Of a stretch of DNA of 8,469 nucleotides, positions 1-6,842 are shown piece by piece. Source of the stretch: Acholeplasmataceae bacterium (GTDB lineage Bacteria; Bacillota_I; Bacilli_A; Acholeplasmatales; Acholeplasmataceae). The notes beneath the pieces were generated by a model. That model had not been told where the DNA came from, did not search any database, and worked only from the letters and a program-made list of their open reading frames with translations. Made by a program: the position numbers and the translations under genes. Each line of letters starts with the position of its first letter. The stretch's first letter is position 1. The stretch lies in NCBI GenBank assembly GCA_003518475.1, contig DOYO01000012.1, positions 591-9,059 on the forward strand. The letters are read 5' to 3'.

Positions 1-594
1 TTATACCGCCATAAAGTGACTGTTGGAACAAGTATTAGAAATCATGCCATTAAGGCGATTCTCAATACCTTGACTGATAAATATGTCGAAGAGAAAATCC
101 ATTCAGAGCGTGTCAGCACATTCTGTAAGAAGATTGGAATTGAACTCGGAATCAGCAAGGAAGAAGTTGATCTGCTTGAACTTGCAGGAATGTATCATGA
201 TATCGGAAAAATATCAATCCCTGATGCAATCTTGAATAAACCTGGCAAGTTGACCAATGAAGAATTTGAAATCATTAAGACGCATACTCAAGTAGGATAT
301 CAGATTCTTAAAGCCGCTGATGAGTATTCAGGACTTGCAGAATATGCCTTATCTCATCATGAGCGCTGGGATGGAAGAGGTTATCCTAGAGGTTTGAAAG
401 GAACAGAAATCCCCTTATTCTCTAGAATTATCTGTGTAGCGGATTCCTTTGAAGCCATGACAGCAGACAGGCCATACCGAAAGGGCATGTGCGTTGAAGA
501 TGCCATTATTGAATTGAAGAGATGTTCAGGAAGTCAATTTGATCCAGATATCACAGTAAAATTCATCGATAAAGTATTAAGTCAAAAACTATAA
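1..594 (+). CDS. HD-GYP domain protein, 3' part of gene (5' end outside window); probable c-di-GMP phosphodiesterase
   Basis: HD-GYP proteins hydrolyse cyclic di-GMP in the cytoplasm and so control the motile-sessile switch. The frame is open to the first base of the window, so the GTG at 16 is an internal codon, not the start. The first visible residues (LYRHK, then TVGTSIRNH) resemble the end of a GGDEF domain running into the linker, so the full protein is probably GGDEF-HD-GYP; that is inference. Counting from the GTG codon as residue 1, the signature is complete: HSERV at 29-33, HDIGK at 61-65 followed by IPDAIL, KTHTQVGYQIL at 89-99, HHE at 114-116, DGRGYPRGLKG at 119-129, and DSFEAMTADRPYR at 143-155. 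The metal ligands His29, His61, Asp62, His90, His114, His115 and Asp143 are all present, and Glu25, four residues before His29, is placed as in trimetal members. The C-terminus is intact (stop TAA 592-594) and a terminator follows. Confidence 0.92.
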   Translation, partial: LYRHKVTVGTSIRNHAIKAILNTLTDKYVEEKIHSERVSTFCKKIGIELGISKEEVDLLELAGMYHDIGKISIPDAILNKPGKLTNEEFEIIKTHTQVGYQILKAADEYSGLAEYALSHHERWDGRGYPRGLKGTEIPLFSRIICVADSFEAMTADRPYRKGMCVEDAIIELKRCSGSQFDPDITVKFIDKVLSQKL

Positions 595-606
595 GAAGGA
601 TAAAGG

Positions 607-633
607 AAACGTGCAAATCTGCACGTTTTTTTT
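607..633 (+). terminator. Intrinsic terminator after the HD-GYP gene
   Basis: A perfect 9-bp stem (AAACGTGCA 607-615 with TGCACGTTT 620-628) closes a 4-base loop, AATC, and runs into eight T residues (626-633). It lies 13 bases after the HD-GYP stop codon, so it ends that transcript and separates it from the transporter gene. Confidence 0.93.
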
Positions 634-667
634 GATTATCATTTGTTCCTTCTATATCTTTGCTTTA

Positions 668-676
668 TGATATAAT
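668..676 (+). promoter_or_regulatory. Extended -10 promoter for the MFS transporter gene
   Basis: TGATATAAT gives a perfect TATAAT (671-676) preceded by the TGn extension. No good -35 box sits 16-18 bases upstream; the nearest candidates are TTGTTC and TTCCTT, both too far away, as is common for extended -10 promoters. It lies between the terminator and the transporter start at 707. Confidence 0.65.
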
Positions 677-706
677 TAAAGATATTTTGATGTTCAAGGA
701 GATGCG

Positions 707-1858
707 ATGCAACAACAAAAACATGCATTGATGATTTTATCTTCCATACTGATGATGTTAATGATGGGAACTGTATATGCGTACAGTGTGTTTCGTTATT
801 ACATTGAAACAGAATACCAGATAGGTACGTTTTTAAGTGGTTTTCCATACATGACATCCTTATTCTTTTATGCATTGTCAATGATGGTATCCGGCCGTTT
901 GCTGAAACCTTCAAGATTAAGAGGATTTGTATTTTTCGGAACACTTTTAATTTCCATTGGCTGGTTCATTTCAGGTCTATCTGATAGCTATCTATTACTT
1001 GTTGTTTCTTATGGTGTTTTAATCGGTATTGGGGTTGGAATGGTTTATGGCGTCCCCATATATATGGTTCAAAAGCTATACCCGAAAAAGAGCGGTTTGA
1101 TGACTGGTTTTATTTTGCTGGGGTTTGGCATGTCGCCATTGCTGACTGCTCCGCTTGCCATCACCTTGATTCAAAATACAAGCCTTAATCAGACATTTTT
1201 GATTTTCGGGATGTTATTTCTGATCATTCAATTGCCGCTATCGTTTTTGTTTATCCTTAAAGAACAGAAAGATTTTAAATCTATAAAACCCGATTTAGTC
1301 GTGACTGAAAAGCTTAAGCCCTTCAAACGCATTTATGGACTCTTCGTCATCGCAACGACCATTGGTCTGATGATGATTGGATTATCCTATCAAGTCGGTG
1401 TTGTCTATTATGCATTTGATGCAAGAGAAGTAACCTTATCCTTGTCGTTTTTCGCACTCATGAACGGTGTTGCAAGACCAATTTTTGGTAGATTGATGGA
1501 TCGAAAAGGGTTTAAATTCTCTGTTTTGTTAAGTCTTTTTCTGATTTTCTTTGCATCCGTTATTGGTTTGGTGAATCAAGGACAGCATCTCATTCTTTAT
1601 GTGATTTCCTTTGGACTATTTTGGTTCAATTTAGGAGCTTGGCTTGCGATTGTGCCTGCCACGATTAAAGAATTCTACGGAATCAAGCAGTATTCAAGAA
1701 AATATGGTGTGATGTTTACAGCTTACGGCATCGGTTCTATCCTTGGAACATCCATTTCTGGAACCATTATGGATCTATTTGGAGGGACAGCTTATCTCTA
1801 TATCATGATACTGATCTTCCTGGGTATCTCGATTTTCATTCTAAAAACAATCGAATGA
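707..1858 (+). CDS. Major facilitator superfamily transporter, OFA (oxalate/formate antiporter) type
   Basis: A 383-residue inner-membrane transporter of the usual 12-helix MFS size, probably moving an organic anion. Family marks in order: GTVYAYSVF at 21-29 in helix 1, GIGVGMVYGVPI at 107-118, YPKKSGLMTGFILLGFGMSP at 125-144, the second-half motif NGVARPIFGRLMDRKG at 253-268, and YGVMFTAYGIGSILG at 333-347. The last is very characteristic of the OFA family. Arg257 in the NGVARP motif is a plausible anion-binding residue by analogy with OxlT; I cannot identify the second basic residue of OxlT, so oxalate should not be assumed as substrate. The start is an ATG with AAGGAG at 696-701, five bases upstream. 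It has its own extended -10 promoter and is followed after 48 bases by the Ca2+ ATPase gene, so the two may be partly co-transcribed. The stop is TGA. Confidence 0.88.
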   Translation: MQQQKHALMILSSILMMLMMGTVYAYSVFRYYIETEYQIGTFLSGFPYMTSLFFYALSMMVSGRLLKPSRLRGFVFFGTLLISIGWFISGLSDSYLLLVVSYGVLIGIGVGMVYGVPIYMVQKLYPKKSGLMTGFILLGFGMSPLLTAPLAITLIQNTSLNQTFLIFGMLFLIIQLPLSFLFILKEQKDFKSIKPDLVVTEKLKPFKRIYGLFVIATTIGLMMIGLSYQVGVVYYAFDAREVTLSLSFFALMNGVARPIFGRLMDRKGFKFSVLLSLFLIFFASVIGLVNQGQHLILYVISFGLFWFNLGAWLAIVPATIKEFYGIKQYSRKYGVMFTAYGIGSILGTSISGTIMDLFGGTAYLYIMILIFLGISIFILKTIE

Positions 1859-1867
1859 TGTTACAAT
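1859..1867 (+). promoter_or_regulatory. Possible extended -10 promoter for the ATPase gene
   Basis: TGTTACAAT (TGn plus TACAAT) starts directly after the MFS stop codon and 40 bases before the ATPase start. The -35 region is poor. It would allow the ATPase gene to be transcribed apart from the transporter. No terminator is seen in the 48-base gap, so readthrough from the MFS promoter is equally possible. Confidence 0.35.
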
Positions 1868-1906
1868 AAGCATGTGAGATTACACACTTTTAAGGAGTGA
1901 TTTGGA

Positions 1907-4543
1907 TTGAGTGCGCATACGAAGCCTAAAAAAGATTTTTTAACAGAACTTTATCCCGGATTCAAGGGGTTAACAAACGCAGAAATATCTGCAAGTTTGG
2001 AAAAATATGGAAAAAATGAGTTAAAAGCAACCAAAGGAAAATCAATTCTAAGAATGATCTTTGAAGAATTGAAACAGTTTTTGAATATTCTTTTGATTGT
2101 TGCAGGGATTATCAGTATCGTAGCGAGCGGCCATATCACAGATGGTATTTTTATCTTTGTGATTGTCATCCTCAATACGACGCTCAGTATTGTTCAAGCT
2201 AGAAAAGCGAACAATGCAGTTGAAGCATTAAAATCGATGAGCAGACCGCATGCGAAGGTCTGGAGAAATAATAAGCTTTCCACAATTGAAATTACCGACC
2301 TTGTCGTTGGTGATTTGGTTTCTATTGAAGCAGGAGATTATATTCCTGCTGACTTAAGACTTGTTGAAACGATTAATTTGAAAATTGATGAATCCACATT
2401 AACGGGTGAATCGGTTGCAGTCTTAAAGGATTGTGACAAAATACTTCCCTTGAATACTTCGATCGGTGATATGGTGAATCTAGCATTTTCTTCGACAGTC
2501 GTCAATTATGGAAGAGGGTTAGGTGTTGTAGTAAAGGTTGGTATGGAAACTGAAATCGGAAAGATTGCGACGATGTTGAATGAAGTGGATGATGCGCTCA
2601 CCCCGCTTCAAATTAAAATTGATAAATTAGGAAAGATGCTTGGCATCGTCTCTGTTGTCGTTGTAGCATTAATCTTTGTTGTAGGTTTAATCTATGGATT
2701 TGACCCGTTAGAACTCTTCATTATCAGCGTCAGCTTGGCAGTAGCTGCGATTCCAGAAGGACTTCCTACCGTCATTACCGTCGTATTGGCATTAGGTATG
2801 AGAAAGATGGCGAGCAAGAAAGCCATTGTTAAAGCATTATCAGCAGTAGAAACCTTGGGCAGTGTCACAGTCATTTCAACCGATAAAACAGGAACACTGA
2901 CACAAAATAAGATGGTTGTAACAAAGATTTATGATTTAAAAAATATGGTTGGTGTCACTGGAAACGGTTATTCCTTCGAAGGTGAAATCAGTGAAAAGAA
3001 TCACACGATTGACTTGCTGACGGAAATCGGTGTGTTGTGCAACGATAGTTCTATAGAAGATAACAATTTGATCGGAGACCCTACAGAACTCGCTTTGGTG
3101 ACGCTTGCTGAAAAAAATGGTATAAGTCATCAAGAGTTTAGAAAGTTGCATCCTAGACTCGATGAGTATCCATTTGACTCTGTCAGAAAATCAATGAGCA
3201 CGCTTCATCAATTCGATGACGGTAAGAGATTATTGACCAAAGGCGCTCTTAATCAGGTTTTATCCATATCGACACATTATATGGATCATGGTGTTGTTAC
3301 ACCGATTGATGATCAATTTGTTAAAAATATCGAATCTCAAAATGAAGCGTTGGCATCTAAAGCGCTTCGCGTACTCGCATTCGCAATGAAACCTATCAGT
3401 GCATATAAAAATATCCTGCATGAAGAAAAAGGGATGATTTTCGTCGGTTTAGTCGGAATCATTGATCCTCCTAGAGAAGAAGTGAAACCTGCAATCGCTT
3501 TATGCCATAAGGCAGGCATCCGTGTCGTGATGATTACAGGAGATCATAAGCTGACCGCTTCTGCGATTGGAAAATCTTTAGGGATCTTAAAAGATGGAGA
3601 AATCGCGTTAAGCGGAGAAGAACTTGATTTAATGACAGATGATGACTTAAATGATGCAGTGAAGCACACTTCCATTTTTGCGAGAGTATCTCCTACACAT
3701 AAGGTCAGAATCGTTAAGGCTTTTCAAGCCAATGGACAAATTACATCCATGACCGGAGATGGAGTCAATGATGCGCCTGCTTTGAAACAAGCAAACATCG
3801 GAGTTGCCATGGGGATTACCGGTACGGACGTTTCAAAAGAAGCCTCAGATATGGTTTTAATGGATGATAATTTTACTACCATCGTCGATGCTATTGAAGA
3901 AGGTCGTGTGATTTACGCAAATATTAGAAAGTTTGTCGGATATTTGGTTTCCTGCAATGTCGGAGAAGTCTTGCTTATTTTTGTTGCGATGCTCCTTGGC
4001 TGGGGATCTCCTTTACTTGCTATTCAAATCTTATGGATTAATTTAGTCACAGATAGTCTGCCTGCATTCGCGCTCGGTCTTGAACAAAAGGAAACAGATG
4101 TCATGAACCAGCCGCCGAATGATCCGAACGCGACGATTGTTGATAAATTTATGGGGATTACCATCGGATTCCAGAGCGTTTTCTTAGCAGTTGCAGTCTT
4201 GATCAGTTATTATATTGGAACGTATGTCATGAGTGGACCTGAAACACTTGGAGAAACCTTCGCATTCATCACCATCATTACTGGAGAATTGCTTCGTACA
4301 TTCTCAGCAAGAAGTGAAACAAGATCTATTTTCAAGATGAATCCATTTTCGAATAAGTATGTGAATTACGCGTTTTTATTCGGATTCGGATTACTTTTCG
4401 TTGTGATTTTCGTTCCAGGCATCAATGCAGTCTTTAAGACGAATGTTGATCTGACTTTGATTCAGTTCATGTTTGCAGCAGTGCTAGGAATTATACCGCT
4501 GTTGGGTGGAGAACTAGCGAAGTTGTTTAAAAGATTTAAGTAG
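1907..4543 (+). CDS. P2-type Ca2+-transporting ATPase (SERCA-like)
   Basis: An 878-residue P-type ATPase that exports cations, most likely Ca2+, across the membrane using ATP. Order of parts: N-terminal cation-ATPase region (about 1-60), two helices (57-98), actuator domain with TGES at 166-169, helices M3-M4 with PEGLP at 283-287, phosphorylation site DKTGT at 326-330 (Asp326), nucleotide domain with KGA at 445-447, DPPR at 520-523, TGD at 544-546, hinge TGDGVNDAP at 616-624, and six C-terminal helices (about 675-870). Residues matching the SERCA Ca2+ ligands are all present: Glu284 (M4), Asn684 and Glu687 in NVGE (M5), Asn712, Thr715 and Asp716 in NLVTD (M6), and Glu794 in the M8 stretch TGELLRTFS. 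This suggests two Ca2+ per cycle; that is inference. The start is TTG, supported by AAGGAG at 1892-1897, nine bases upstream; the next in-frame Met falls too far inside the conserved region. It is full length with no frameshift. A relic repeat begins right after its TAG stop. Confidence 0.93.
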   Translation: MSAHTKPKKDFLTELYPGFKGLTNAEISASLEKYGKNELKATKGKSILRMIFEELKQFLNILLIVAGIISIVASGHITDGIFIFVIVILNTTLSIVQARKANNAVEALKSMSRPHAKVWRNNKLSTIEITDLVVGDLVSIEAGDYIPADLRLVETINLKIDESTLTGESVAVLKDCDKILPLNTSIGDMVNLAFSSTVVNYGRGLGVVVKVGMETEIGKIATMLNEVDDALTPLQIKIDKLGKMLGIVSVVVVALIFVVGLIYGFDPLELFIISVSLAVAAIPEGLPTVITVVLALGMRKMASKKAIVKALSAVETLGSVTVISTDKTGTLTQNKMVVTKIYDLKNMVGVTGNGYSFEGEISEKNHTIDLLTEIGVLCNDSSIEDNNLIGDPTELALVTLAEKNGISHQEFRKLHPRLDEYPFDSVRKSMSTLHQFDDGKRLLTKGALNQVLSISTHYMDHGVVTPIDDQFVKNIESQNEALASKALRVLAFAMKPISAYKNILHEEKGMIFVGLVGIIDPPREEVKPAIALCHKAGIRVVMITGDHKLTASAIGKSLGILKDGEIALSGEELDLMTDDDLNDAVKHTSIFARVSPTHKVRIVKAFQANGQITSMTGDGVNDAPALKQANIGVAMGITGTDVSKEASDMVLMDDNFTTIVDAIEEGRVIYANIRKFVGYLVSCNVGEVLLIFVAMLLGWGSPLLAIQILWINLVTDSLPAFALGLEQKETDVMNQPPNDPNATIVDKFMGITIGFQSVFLAVAVLISYYIGTYVMSGPETLGETFAFITIITGELLRTFSARSETRSIFKMNPFSNKYVNYAFLFGFGLLFVVIFVPGINAVFKTNVDLTLIQFMFAAVLGIIPLLGGELAKLFKRFK

Positions 4544-4573
4544 TCATCTGTTTGAAAATCACTTAGTCTAACC
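4544..4573 (+). repeat. 3'-gene-end repeat, copy 1 (short form, after the ATPase stop)
   Basis: CATCTGTTT followed by AAATCACTTAGTCTAA matches, with a few differences, the sequences at 5335-5362 and 7355-7382. In copy 2 this sequence contains the stop region of the 4683-5345 gene. Here it starts at the first base after the ATPase TAG, and the shared frame reads SSV-stop-KSLSLT, close to EPSV-Y-KSLSP in copy 3. It is best read as the relic tail of a lost gene copy. Confidence 0.65.
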
Positions 4574-4613
4574 ATGTACGGTCTTTATTCCTCATGAAAT
4601 TGTGATCTTTTAC

Positions 4614-4619
4614 TATAAT
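4614..4619 (+). promoter_or_regulatory. Candidate -10 box for the 4683 gene
   Basis: A perfect TATAAT lies 63 bases before the ATG at 4683. TTGTGA at 4600-4605 is only eight bases away and cannot serve as its -35 box, and there is no TGn extension, so support is limited to the -10 match and its position. Confidence 0.35.
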
Positions 4620-4682
4620 AAAAACACAGGTGGCATTTAGGTAACAGTAATCTATCGAGTGAAACTAAGGGGGTATTTAATT

Positions 4683-5345
4683 ATGGATAAATATGACTCT
4701 AAAGCATGTAATCCAATGAAAGTCAGTACAGTTGTTTTAGTTACATACAGTGCAATAATTGGATTTATACATGGAATTGGAGAAATACTTCAAGCTGGAA
4801 GTAAATCAAACTCATATTTAATTTATGCTATAGATGTCGCTGACCCTGATAAAATTTGGCATGCAGGTTTGCCGGCATTTTCCATAATACCTGATTTTTT
4901 AATTACAGGAATCATAACCGTTTTGATAAGTATTGTAATACTTATTCTTGCAAATTTGTTGATTGAGAGTTATTATTTTAAAATTTTCCCACTCTTTTTT
5001 ATTCTTTTATTTCTTTTTGGTGGCGGGTTTGTTCCTCCATTTATTGGCATTATATCAAGTACTTATTATGTAATCAAAAGAAAATCAAAAATGAATATTA
5101 AGCAACCATCGTTTTTAAGAAAGTTAATTGCAAAATCATGGATTTACTTGATATCAGTTCTTATATTGTGGTTTCCTTCAAGCTGGATAACTGGATGGAT
5201 TTTCCCTGCGTTTAGGCTTCAAATAAGTTCTGCAACATTTATTATGCTTGATATTATCCTACCAATTTTAATATTAGTAGCTGCCAATTTAAAATTTGGT
5301 ATTGTGGATTGGTATGAACAAGAACGATTAGAACCATCTATTTAA
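4683..5345 (+). CDS. Multi-pass membrane protein of unknown function
   Basis: A 220-residue integral membrane protein with about five hydrophobic spans: roughly 14-37, 68-94, 99-130 (broken by a GGGF-PP turn), 152-174 and 181-201. Noticeable motifs are HGIGEILQ at 30-37, PDFLITGIIT at 70-79 and GGGFVPPFIGIISS at 113-126. From memory, uncharacterised membrane proteins of Bacillota share such HGxxE...Q and GGGFxPPxIGII blocks, but I cannot name a family or function. The start is the ATG at 4683 because AAGGGGG (4667-4673) is nine bases upstream; a GTG at 4659 in the same frame lies upstream of that site and would place it inside the coding region. Its last codons and stop (DWYEQERLEPSI) lie in the 57-base repeat whose orphan copy is at 7326-7382, so a paralogue once existed nearby. 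It is the first gene of the AT-rich island. Confidence 0.75.
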   Translation: MDKYDSKACNPMKVSTVVLVTYSAIIGFIHGIGEILQAGSKSNSYLIYAIDVADPDKIWHAGLPAFSIIPDFLITGIITVLISIVILILANLLIESYYFKIFPLFFILLFLFGGGFVPPFIGIISSTYYVIKRKSKMNIKQPSFLRKLIAKSWIYLISVLILWFPSSWITGWIFPAFRLQISSATFIMLDIILPILILVAANLKFGIVDWYEQERLEPSI

Positions 5346-5362
5346 AAATCACTTGATCTAAT
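5306..5362 (+). repeat. 3'-gene-end repeat, copy 2 (parent form, contains a live stop codon)
   Basis: This 57-base stretch spans the last 12 codons, the stop and 17 bases of downstream sequence of the membrane protein gene. By eye it matches 7326-7382 at 50 of 57 positions. The last 28 bases also match 4545-4572. Similarity covers both the coding end and the 3' untranslated bases, so the unit that was copied was a gene with its flank. Confidence 0.85.
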
Positions 5363-5392
5363 GAGTTACAGATAGAATAGAAGGTGAAATTA

Positions 5393-5467
5393 ATGAGAAT
5401 ATATCGCTTTAGAAAGGCATCGCTTATACTTTAATTGATTATTGTTTTTACTGTCTTTTATTTTTGA
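5393..5467 (+). pseudogene. Short interrupted membrane-peptide reading frame
   Basis: AAGGTG at 5381-5386 is six bases before an ATG that opens a 13-codon frame, MRIYRFRKASLIL, ended by TAA at 5432-5434. The same frame then continues LIIVFTVFYF to TGA at 5465. Joined, it looks like a basic N-terminus followed by one membrane helix, a common pattern for a small membrane protein or the start of a larger one. It could be a decayed gene start, a chance frame, or a tiny leader ahead of the 5528 gene. Confidence is low because the sequence is short. Confidence 0.3.
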
Positions 5468-5527
5468 AAAATGAAACAACTACACAATTTTCAAAAACAT
5501 CTTTTGCATAAAAAAAGGAAAACTGAA

Positions 5528-6100
5528 ATGAAAGAAAAAACTGATGCTCAAAAGTTAATCAAAAGTTTAAGAAAGGCAAATAAAGCGAGTTTATTTCTAC
5601 CAATATTTTATTCGTTTGTGTTTGGTTTCGTCATAGTTTCAGTATTTATATTGCCTGCAGGCGAAATAAAAAATAGAGTATTGATGCTTATTGTTTCTCT
5701 TTTTGTTATTATTCTTAGCTGGATTTTATATGTATTTGGAAAGAAAAATGAAAAAGAACAAAAAGGAGTAATTGATAAATTAGAAGCGGATTTAGAAAGT
5801 GAAAATTTAGAAAGTGAAAATGATGAAACTCTTTCTGAAGAACAAGCTGATATAATTGAAGAAAAAGTAAATGTAATCAAAAACAAAATTCTTATAATTA
5901 TTAGATTTGAGATATATTTAATTATTTTTTTTCTATTTTTAGGTTTATTGTTAATATTTCACAATACTCTTGACTTACCTCAATGGGTATTATTTACACT
6001 GCTTGCTACATTAGTTTCTGGTATCCTATTTTTTTCAATTGATTTAATAATCAAATACTACCAATTATACAACTATAGTAAGCAAAACTTTAAAGAATAA
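5528..6100 (+). CDS. Four-helix membrane protein with central acidic segment, unknown function
   Basis: A 190-residue protein. The basic N-terminus (KSLRKANK, 12-19) is followed by two helices (about 21-42 and 50-70), a highly charged, mostly acidic stretch (73-118) likely to be helical or coiled coil and cytoplasmic, then two more helices (about 122-145 and 153-175) and a short polar tail. I do not recognise a family. The charged stretch contains LESEN twice, from an exact 15-base duplication at 5791-5820. The start chosen is the ATG at 5528, with AAGGAA at 5515-5520 seven bases upstream; an ATG at 5471 in the same frame would add 19 basic residues but has no Shine-Dalgarno sequence. The gene is isolated: 182 bases after the previous gene and 742 before the next start. 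A signalling or stress-related membrane role is possible but unsupported. Confidence 0.7.
   Translation: MKEKTDAQKLIKSLRKANKASLFLPIFYSFVFGFVIVSVFILPAGEIKNRVLMLIVSLFVIILSWILYVFGKKNEKEQKGVIDKLEADLESENLESENDETLSEEQADIIEEKVNVIKNKILIIIRFEIYLIIFFLFLGLLLIFHNTLDLPQWVLFTLLATLVSGILFFSIDLIIKYYQLYNYSKQNFKE
5791..5820 (+). repeat. Exact 15-base tandem duplication inside the 5528 gene
   Basis: TTTAGAAAGTGAAAA occurs twice head to tail (5791-5805 and 5806-5820) with no mismatch and keeps the reading frame, adding one LESEN unit to the charged segment. The lack of divergence suggests a recent slippage event. Confidence 0.9.
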
Positions 6101-6198
6101 TAGAATTTTTCAATTATGTAGTCGAATATAGAAAATATTTCGGGACCTCATCAATTATTTAAAAATGTAAGCATGAAAAATAGATTTACTCATGAACT

Positions 6199-6346
6199 AT
6201 GTTTCCGACATACATGAAAAAGTATATTTTCTATACATTAGCGTAACTTCACAGACTAAGTATTTGATAACAAAAAAAGACTCAGTACACTAGATTTACT
6301 AGTATTCTCTGAATCTTTTTTTATAAATCGCTGGATATAATCAAAA
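6199..6346 (+). repeat. Repeat module, right half (copy B)
   Basis: It begins with ATGTTTCCGACA, as in the complete copy at 8205. After 73 bases it has the A-rich/T-rich inverted repeat (75 in the other copy), then GCTGGATATAATCAAAA (GCTGGATTTAATCAAAA at 8340). The same order and near-equal spacing in two places 2 kb apart shows common descent rather than chance AT-rich similarity. The left half of the module is missing here. Confidence 0.75.
6272..6322 (+). terminator. Inverted-repeat terminator in module copy B
   Basis: The left arm (6272-6293, A7 then GACTCAGTACACTAG) pairs with the right arm (6299-6322, CTAGTATTCTCTGAATC then seven T) around a 5-base loop, with a few mismatches. The A run on one side and T run on the other let it work as a terminator in both directions. 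It lies 171 bases after the stop of the 5528 gene and is the first clear terminator downstream of it. Confidence 0.75.
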
Positions 6347-6351
6347 TTTGT

Positions 6352-6375
6352 CTTGTCATACCCAAGGTGCTGTGT
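6352..6375 (-). repeat. 24-base unit, inverted copy
   Basis: On the minus strand this reads ACACAGC followed by ACCTTGGGTATGACAAG (the two overlap by AC). It is the same unit that occurs three times on the plus strand at 8368-8445, here alone and reversed, just after module copy B. Confidence 0.8.
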
Positions 6376-6596
6376 CATTATTGTGAAAAGTGTCGTTTTT
6401 TAAGGACTATATACCATCATTTATATTGTTTTCTTTAGTTTTACAGATGAAACATCTATGAAATTGAAAAAATAAAATCCTTACACCATGTATTTTGAGT
6501 TTGAATAAACTATCATAATTGAGGGGATTTAAACCGAACTTTCGAATAACAGAAGATTGTAATTGTTAACCAAGTTATTCAATTTGATTACTATAA

Positions 6597-6605
6597 TGAT
6601 ATAAT
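6597..6605 (+). promoter_or_regulatory. Candidate extended -10 promoter upstream of the 6843 gene
   Basis: TGATATAAT is identical to the extended -10 box in front of the MFS gene at 668-676. A second TATAAT overlaps the region at 6592-6597. No -35 box at proper spacing is visible. A transcript from here would carry the micro-ORF at 6757 before reaching the 6843 gene. Confidence 0.4.
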
Positions 6606-6630
6606 CGAAATAGTTATTCATATTCATAGA

Positions 6631-6807
6631 TGTGGGATACATAATAAATTGAAAAGTGACACAACAATAACGATTACAACTCAATAATCTCAAAATAACA
6701 TTTGGTTTACAGTCTTTAAAATGGTTATAAAAAAATATAAAATGGGGGAACATAAAATGCCTAAAAATATGTTTCCAACACACAATATTTATGGCTTATA
6801 TAGTTGA
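6631..6807 (+). repeat. Repeat module, left half (copy C), with IS-like end and micro-ORF
   Basis: It opens with TGTGGGATACATAATAAATT and GAAAAGTGACACAACAA, which align with the block at 8089-8119, and continues to a 43-base core at 6741-6783 that differs from 8177-8219 at only two positions. Similarity then fades with small gaps and the hairpin half is absent. The TGGGATAC...AAAGTG-ACAC pattern recalls ends of IS3-family elements; that assignment is inference. Confidence 0.7.
6757..6807 (+). CDS. Micro-ORF (16 codons) of the repeat module, copy C
   Basis: The ATG follows GGGGG by eight bases and the frame reads MPKNMFPTHNIYGLYS, ending at TGA 6805-6807. The copy at 8193 keeps MPKNMFPTH; the only base difference within that shared coding part is CCA versus CCG, both proline. 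The upstream in-frame ATG at 6742 would add MGEHK but lies on the G run. It could be a leader peptide for the 6843 gene, whose GTG is 35 bases past this stop, or the truncated N-terminus of a lost transposase. Confidence 0.35.
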   Translation: MPKNMFPTHNIYGLYS

Positions 6808-6842
6808 CAATAAATATAATTGCAAGAGAAAGGGTGATTCCT

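Larger units (their letters stand above)
6101..6842. other. 742-base non-coding stretch with repeat module fragments
   Basis: No convincing gene is present. From left to right it holds 98 bases of AT-rich sequence without a clear signal, the right half of the repeat module (6199-6346) with its hairpin, one inverted 24-base unit (6352-6375), about 145 bases without recognisable content, a GAGGGGATTT block (6521-6530) like the one at the window end, an extended -10 box (6597-6605), and the left half of the module (6631-6807) with the micro-ORF. The minus-strand frame of 84 codons at 6529-6783 is a shadow of the repeat, with no start signal or family likeness. Confidence 0.7.

Noticed and set aside
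639..944. 101-codon minus-strand frame opposite the MFS gene start
   Set aside because: It overlaps the promoter and first 80 codons of a clear transporter gene and shows no family likeness.
1873..1886. TGTGAGATTACACA as a CRP-like operator before the ATPase gene
   Set aside because: Only four bases of each arm match, the spacing is six, and there is no indication of such a regulator in the window; chance is sufficient.
4659..4682. GTG at 4659 as start of the membrane protein gene
   Set aside because: The ribosome site AAGGGGG lies downstream of this GTG and at proper distance from the ATG at 4683.
5471..5527. ATG at 5471 as start of the four-helix protein
   Set aside because: No Shine-Dalgarno sequence precedes it, while AAGGAA precedes the ATG at 5528 at normal spacing. 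A longer basic N-terminus cannot be fully excluded.
6529..6783. 84-codon minus-strand frame containing KHIFRHFMFPH, echoed by the minus-strand frame at 8025-8243
   Set aside because: The shared peptide is the reverse reading of the 43-base core shared by the repeat modules. The rest of the two frames is unrelated, lacks a ribosome site and crosses the hairpin-free AT-rich spacer.
6804..6842. TTG at 6804 as start of the two-helix protein
   Set aside because: It has no ribosome site and overlaps the micro-ORF stop; the GTG at 6843 has a strong match eight bases upstream.
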